64,000 bases of DNA, taken from SZUA-442 sp963753185. GTDB taxonomy: Bacteria > Actinomycetota > Acidimicrobiia > Spongiisociales > UBA5794. The stretch's first letter is position 1. Each line of letters starts with the position of its first letter. The stretch is from NCBI GenBank assembly GCA_963753185.1, contig CAVWBO010000007.1, positions 248,001-312,000 of the forward strand. The letters run 5' to 3'. Shown here piece after piece: positions 62,273 to 64,000 of this stretch. Below the pieces are notes generated by a model. The model was not told where the DNA came from and did no database searches. It saw only the letters and a list, made by a program, of their open reading frames with translations. Both the position numbers and the translations under genes were made by a program.

Positions 62273-63157
62273 CTAGATGAGGCCTTCGGTGTCGACTTCG
62301 AGGGCGAGGACTTCGCCGTCGGATCCGAGGACGCCCGCCATGGCTCCGATGACACGGCCGCGGGTCGCTGCGGTTGCGAAGGCGAGGGCGGACGGACCTG
62401 CACCCGACCAGCAGGTGTGGAGGGCTCCTGCATGGTGGGCGGCAGCCATCAACTCGTGGGTCACGGGCGACAGCTCTCGCCTCGGTGCCTCGTGGAGCTC
62501 GTCACCAATGGCCTGGGACAGTACCTCGGGGTTCCCGTCCTGGAGACCCTGGAGCAGGAAGGCGAAGCGGGCGAGCGACCTCACCACGATGGCCCTGTCG
62601 ACCTCCGCTGACAGCACCTCTCGTGCCTTCGACGTCCGAAGGTGCGTGTTGGGGATCGCGACGACGGGCTTGAGCGACTCATGCAGGACGAGCCGCTGGA
62701 TTCCGTCGGACGTCGCGACCACGAGACCACCGAACACTGCGGCGGCCGCGTTGTCCGCGTGCCCTTCGAGGGAATCGACGATGGTGAACACCTTCGGTCT
62801 CCCACCATCGTCGCCGACGGCTTTCATCGATGCTGCTGCGGCGGCCGCCGTGACTGCGGAGGATGACCCGAGCCCGCGCGAGCGCGGGATCTCGTTGTCC
62901 ACGGTCAGGTGCATGGGTCGACCAACAGCAATATCGACTGCCTGGGCGATCATGTCGTCCGGTGCCAGCCGCCTCGTAGATCCCCCCTCGGAGATCATCA
63001 TGGTCTTTGACGGTTCTGCCGTGACCTTGCACCGCAGGCTCAGGGCGAGGGCGATCACGTCGAAGCCGGGGCCGAGGTTGCCCGACGATGCAGGAGCGGA
63101 TGCCGATCCGATCACTCGGACACCGTCCCCCGTGAGCACGGGCCCTCCGCGATGCAT
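62273..63157 (-). CDS. thrB: Homoserine kinase
   Basis: 294 aa GHMP kinase. SAPASSGNLGPGFDVIALAL at the N-terminus and the ATP loop PRSRGLGSSSAVTAA are those of ThrB; SGAGPSALAF near the C-terminus is motif 3. It phosphorylates homoserine on the way to threonine. It stands alone here, without thrC or hom. Archaeal shikimate kinase shares this fold, but the N-terminus favours ThrB. Confidence 0.87.
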   Translation of the reverse strand: MHRGGPVLTGDGVRVIGSASAPASSGNLGPGFDVIALALSLRCKVTAEPSKTMMISEGGSTRRLAPDDMIAQAVDIAVGRPMHLTVDNEIPRSRGLGSSSAVTAAAAAASMKAVGDDGGRPKVFTIVDSLEGHADNAAAAVFGGLVVATSDGIQRLVLHESLKPVVAIPNTHLRTSKAREVLSAEVDRAIVVRSLARFAFLLQGLQDGNPEVLSQAIGDELHEAPRRELSPVTHELMAAAHHAGALHTCWSGAGPSALAFATAATRGRVIGAMAGVLGSDGEVLALEVDTEGLI

Positions 63158-63248
63158 CTCGGACGGGCGAATCCGCTCCGGGAGGAAGCAGCACTGCGTT
63201 CGGTATCGGATATCACGGCGGCGATTCTATGACGGGGTGCCGCCGGGA

Positions 63249-63262
63249 CGGATTCGAATCCG
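63249..63262. promoter_or_regulatory. 14-bp palindrome before the ABC ATPase gene
   Basis: CGGATTCGAATCCG is self-complementary, 35 bp upstream of the ATPase ATG in the divergent gap with thrB. It is a possible regulator site. No regulator gene is adjacent in the window. Confidence 0.35.
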
Positions 63263-63297
63263 AATGGTTCGTAGAATCTCCTGGTTGAAGGAGAGAA

Positions 63298-64000
63298 ATG
63301 GCGTCAGTGATCGAGACTTCCGGATTGACCAAGTTCTACGGCTCGAACCCGGGCATCGTTGACCTCGATCTCGCCGTGGCCGAGGGGGAGGTCTTCGGGT
63401 TCCTCGGGCCGAACGGAGCCGGCAAGTCGACGACGATCAGAACGCTGCTGAACTTCCTCTTCCCGACGAACGGTTCGGGGACCGTGCTCGGGATGGACAT
63501 CGTCAAGGACTCCCTCGCCATCCGGCGACGCACCGGGTACCTGCCAGGCGACCTGTCCATGTACGACACGATGACGGCGCGGGAGTTCCTGACCTACTTC
63601 GCGAACCTACGAAAGGTCAAGGCCGGTGCGCGGATGATCGAACTCGCCGACCGCTTCGATCTCGACCTCGACCGCAGGATCAAGGAGTACTCGACAGGCA
63701 ACCGCCAGAAGGTCGGCCTCGTCAACGCGTTCATGCACGATCCGGAGCTGTTGATCCTCGACGAGCCAACCGCCGGGCTCGATCCGCTGCTCCAGCAGGA
63801 GTTCCAGGAGCTGATCCGCGAGGTCCGAGAGGAGGGCAGGACGGTGTTCCTGTCCTCGCACATCCTGCCCGAGGTCGATCGGGTTGCCGACCGTGTCGGC
63901 ATCGTGCGTGAGGCTCGACTCATCGAGGTCGACACCCTGGAGCGGTTCAAGGCGAAGGCGCATCGATCCGTCACGATCCAGTTCTCGGCGCCTGTCGAGC
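63298..64000 (+). CDS. ABC transporter ATPase (partial)
   Basis: The gene continues beyond the right edge; 234 codons are seen. Walker A is GPNGAGKST, the Q-loop region is TGYLPGDLSMYD, the signature reads YSTGNRQKVGLVNA (STGNRQK in place of LSGGQ, typical of ABC-2 ATPases of the YhfI/BcrA type), Walker B is LLILDEPTAGLDP and the switch is SSHILPEVDRV. GAAGGAGAG precedes the ATG. A partner permease is expected just downstream. Confidence 0.92.
   Translation, partial: MASVIETSGLTKFYGSNPGIVDLDLAVAEGEVFGFLGPNGAGKSTTIRTLLNFLFPTNGSGTVLGMDIVKDSLAIRRRTGYLPGDLSMYDTMTAREFLTYFANLRKVKAGARMIELADRFDLDLDRRIKEYSTGNRQKVGLVNAFMHDPELLILDEPTAGLDPLLQQEFQELIREVREEGRTVFLSSHILPEVDRVADRVGIVREARLIEVDTLERFKAKAHRSVTIQFSAPVE

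Noticed and set aside
63249..63262. tRNA T-arm-like GGATTCGAATCC
   Set aside because: No acceptor, anticodon or D arm could be placed around it; kept only as a palindrome.

Overview
The window is a high-GC chromosomal segment from an actinobacterium, most likely of the class Acidimicrobiia or a close relative. The inference rests on GTG and TTG starts with ATGA, GTGA and TTGA overlaps, lipoproteins with long threonine-rich linkers after the lipobox, a group II truncated haemoglobin, a PPOX-type (F420-class) flavin protein, CsoR copper control, a bS22-type (AURKAIP1/COX24) ribosomal peptide and PurS-type FGAM synthase. I saw no rRNA, tRNA or CRISPR array. Taxonomy is inferred from gene style, not from a marker gene.

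Layout. 1-2347 (minus): end of an AapQJ-type amino-acid ABC transporter. 2599-17270 (plus): a nearly complete de novo purine region (purA, D, E, B, C, S, Q, L, F, M), interrupted by an AbiEi/DUF559 nuclease-like gene, a truncated globin, an amidase and a rhomboid protease. purF carries a one-base frameshift. 17416-26251: envelope and metabolic genes (DUF4389, DUF4349, dienoyl-CoA isomerase-like crotonase, GABA-type aminotransferase, Lnt, IMPase, amidohydrolase). 26348-31700: small zinc protein, a SelW/Rdx-type selenoprotein with an in-frame UGA, ilvD, an LCP cell-wall ligase, a class V aminotransferase and an SDR. 31808-35334: flavin protein, Fur-family regulator and a CbiMNQO-type nickel/cobalt ECF transporter with a Nur-like operator.

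35347-38612 is an SLC12-like transporter locus bracketed by a duplicated piece of the cbiO 3' end. 38609-44587: rsgA, a transsulfuration pair (cystathionine gamma-synthase/lyase and PLP beta-synthase) and an ABC-2 exporter. 45136-47888: csoR-copZ-copA copper operon. 47968-50705: a translationally coupled P-loop kinase plus a divergent GH13-like protein. 50743-52097: arsenate-reductase-like protein and an ArsR-phosphatase fusion. 52145-59017: small stress-type proteins, lipoproteins and a frameshifted thioredoxin-domain (DUF255) protein. 59106-64000: PAC2 protein, membrane protein, bS22, PuuD-like hydrolase, low-molecular-weight phosphatase, homoserine kinase and the start of an ABC ATPase.

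Two repeat systems run through the window. The first is a family of six near-perfect 50-52 bp palindromes. Each lies within about 20 bp downstream of a stop codon, and two of them bracket the AbiEi/DUF559 gene. The second is a GC-rich family built around GGAATCCCCCTGCATCG...CTCTGCCGTCCCC. It fills the gaps at 44.6-45.1, 52.9 and 61.9-62.3 kb and supplies the C-terminus of the phosphatase at 61468. The strongest single finding is the SelW-like selenoprotein at 26581-26835, which ordinary gene calling would truncate.
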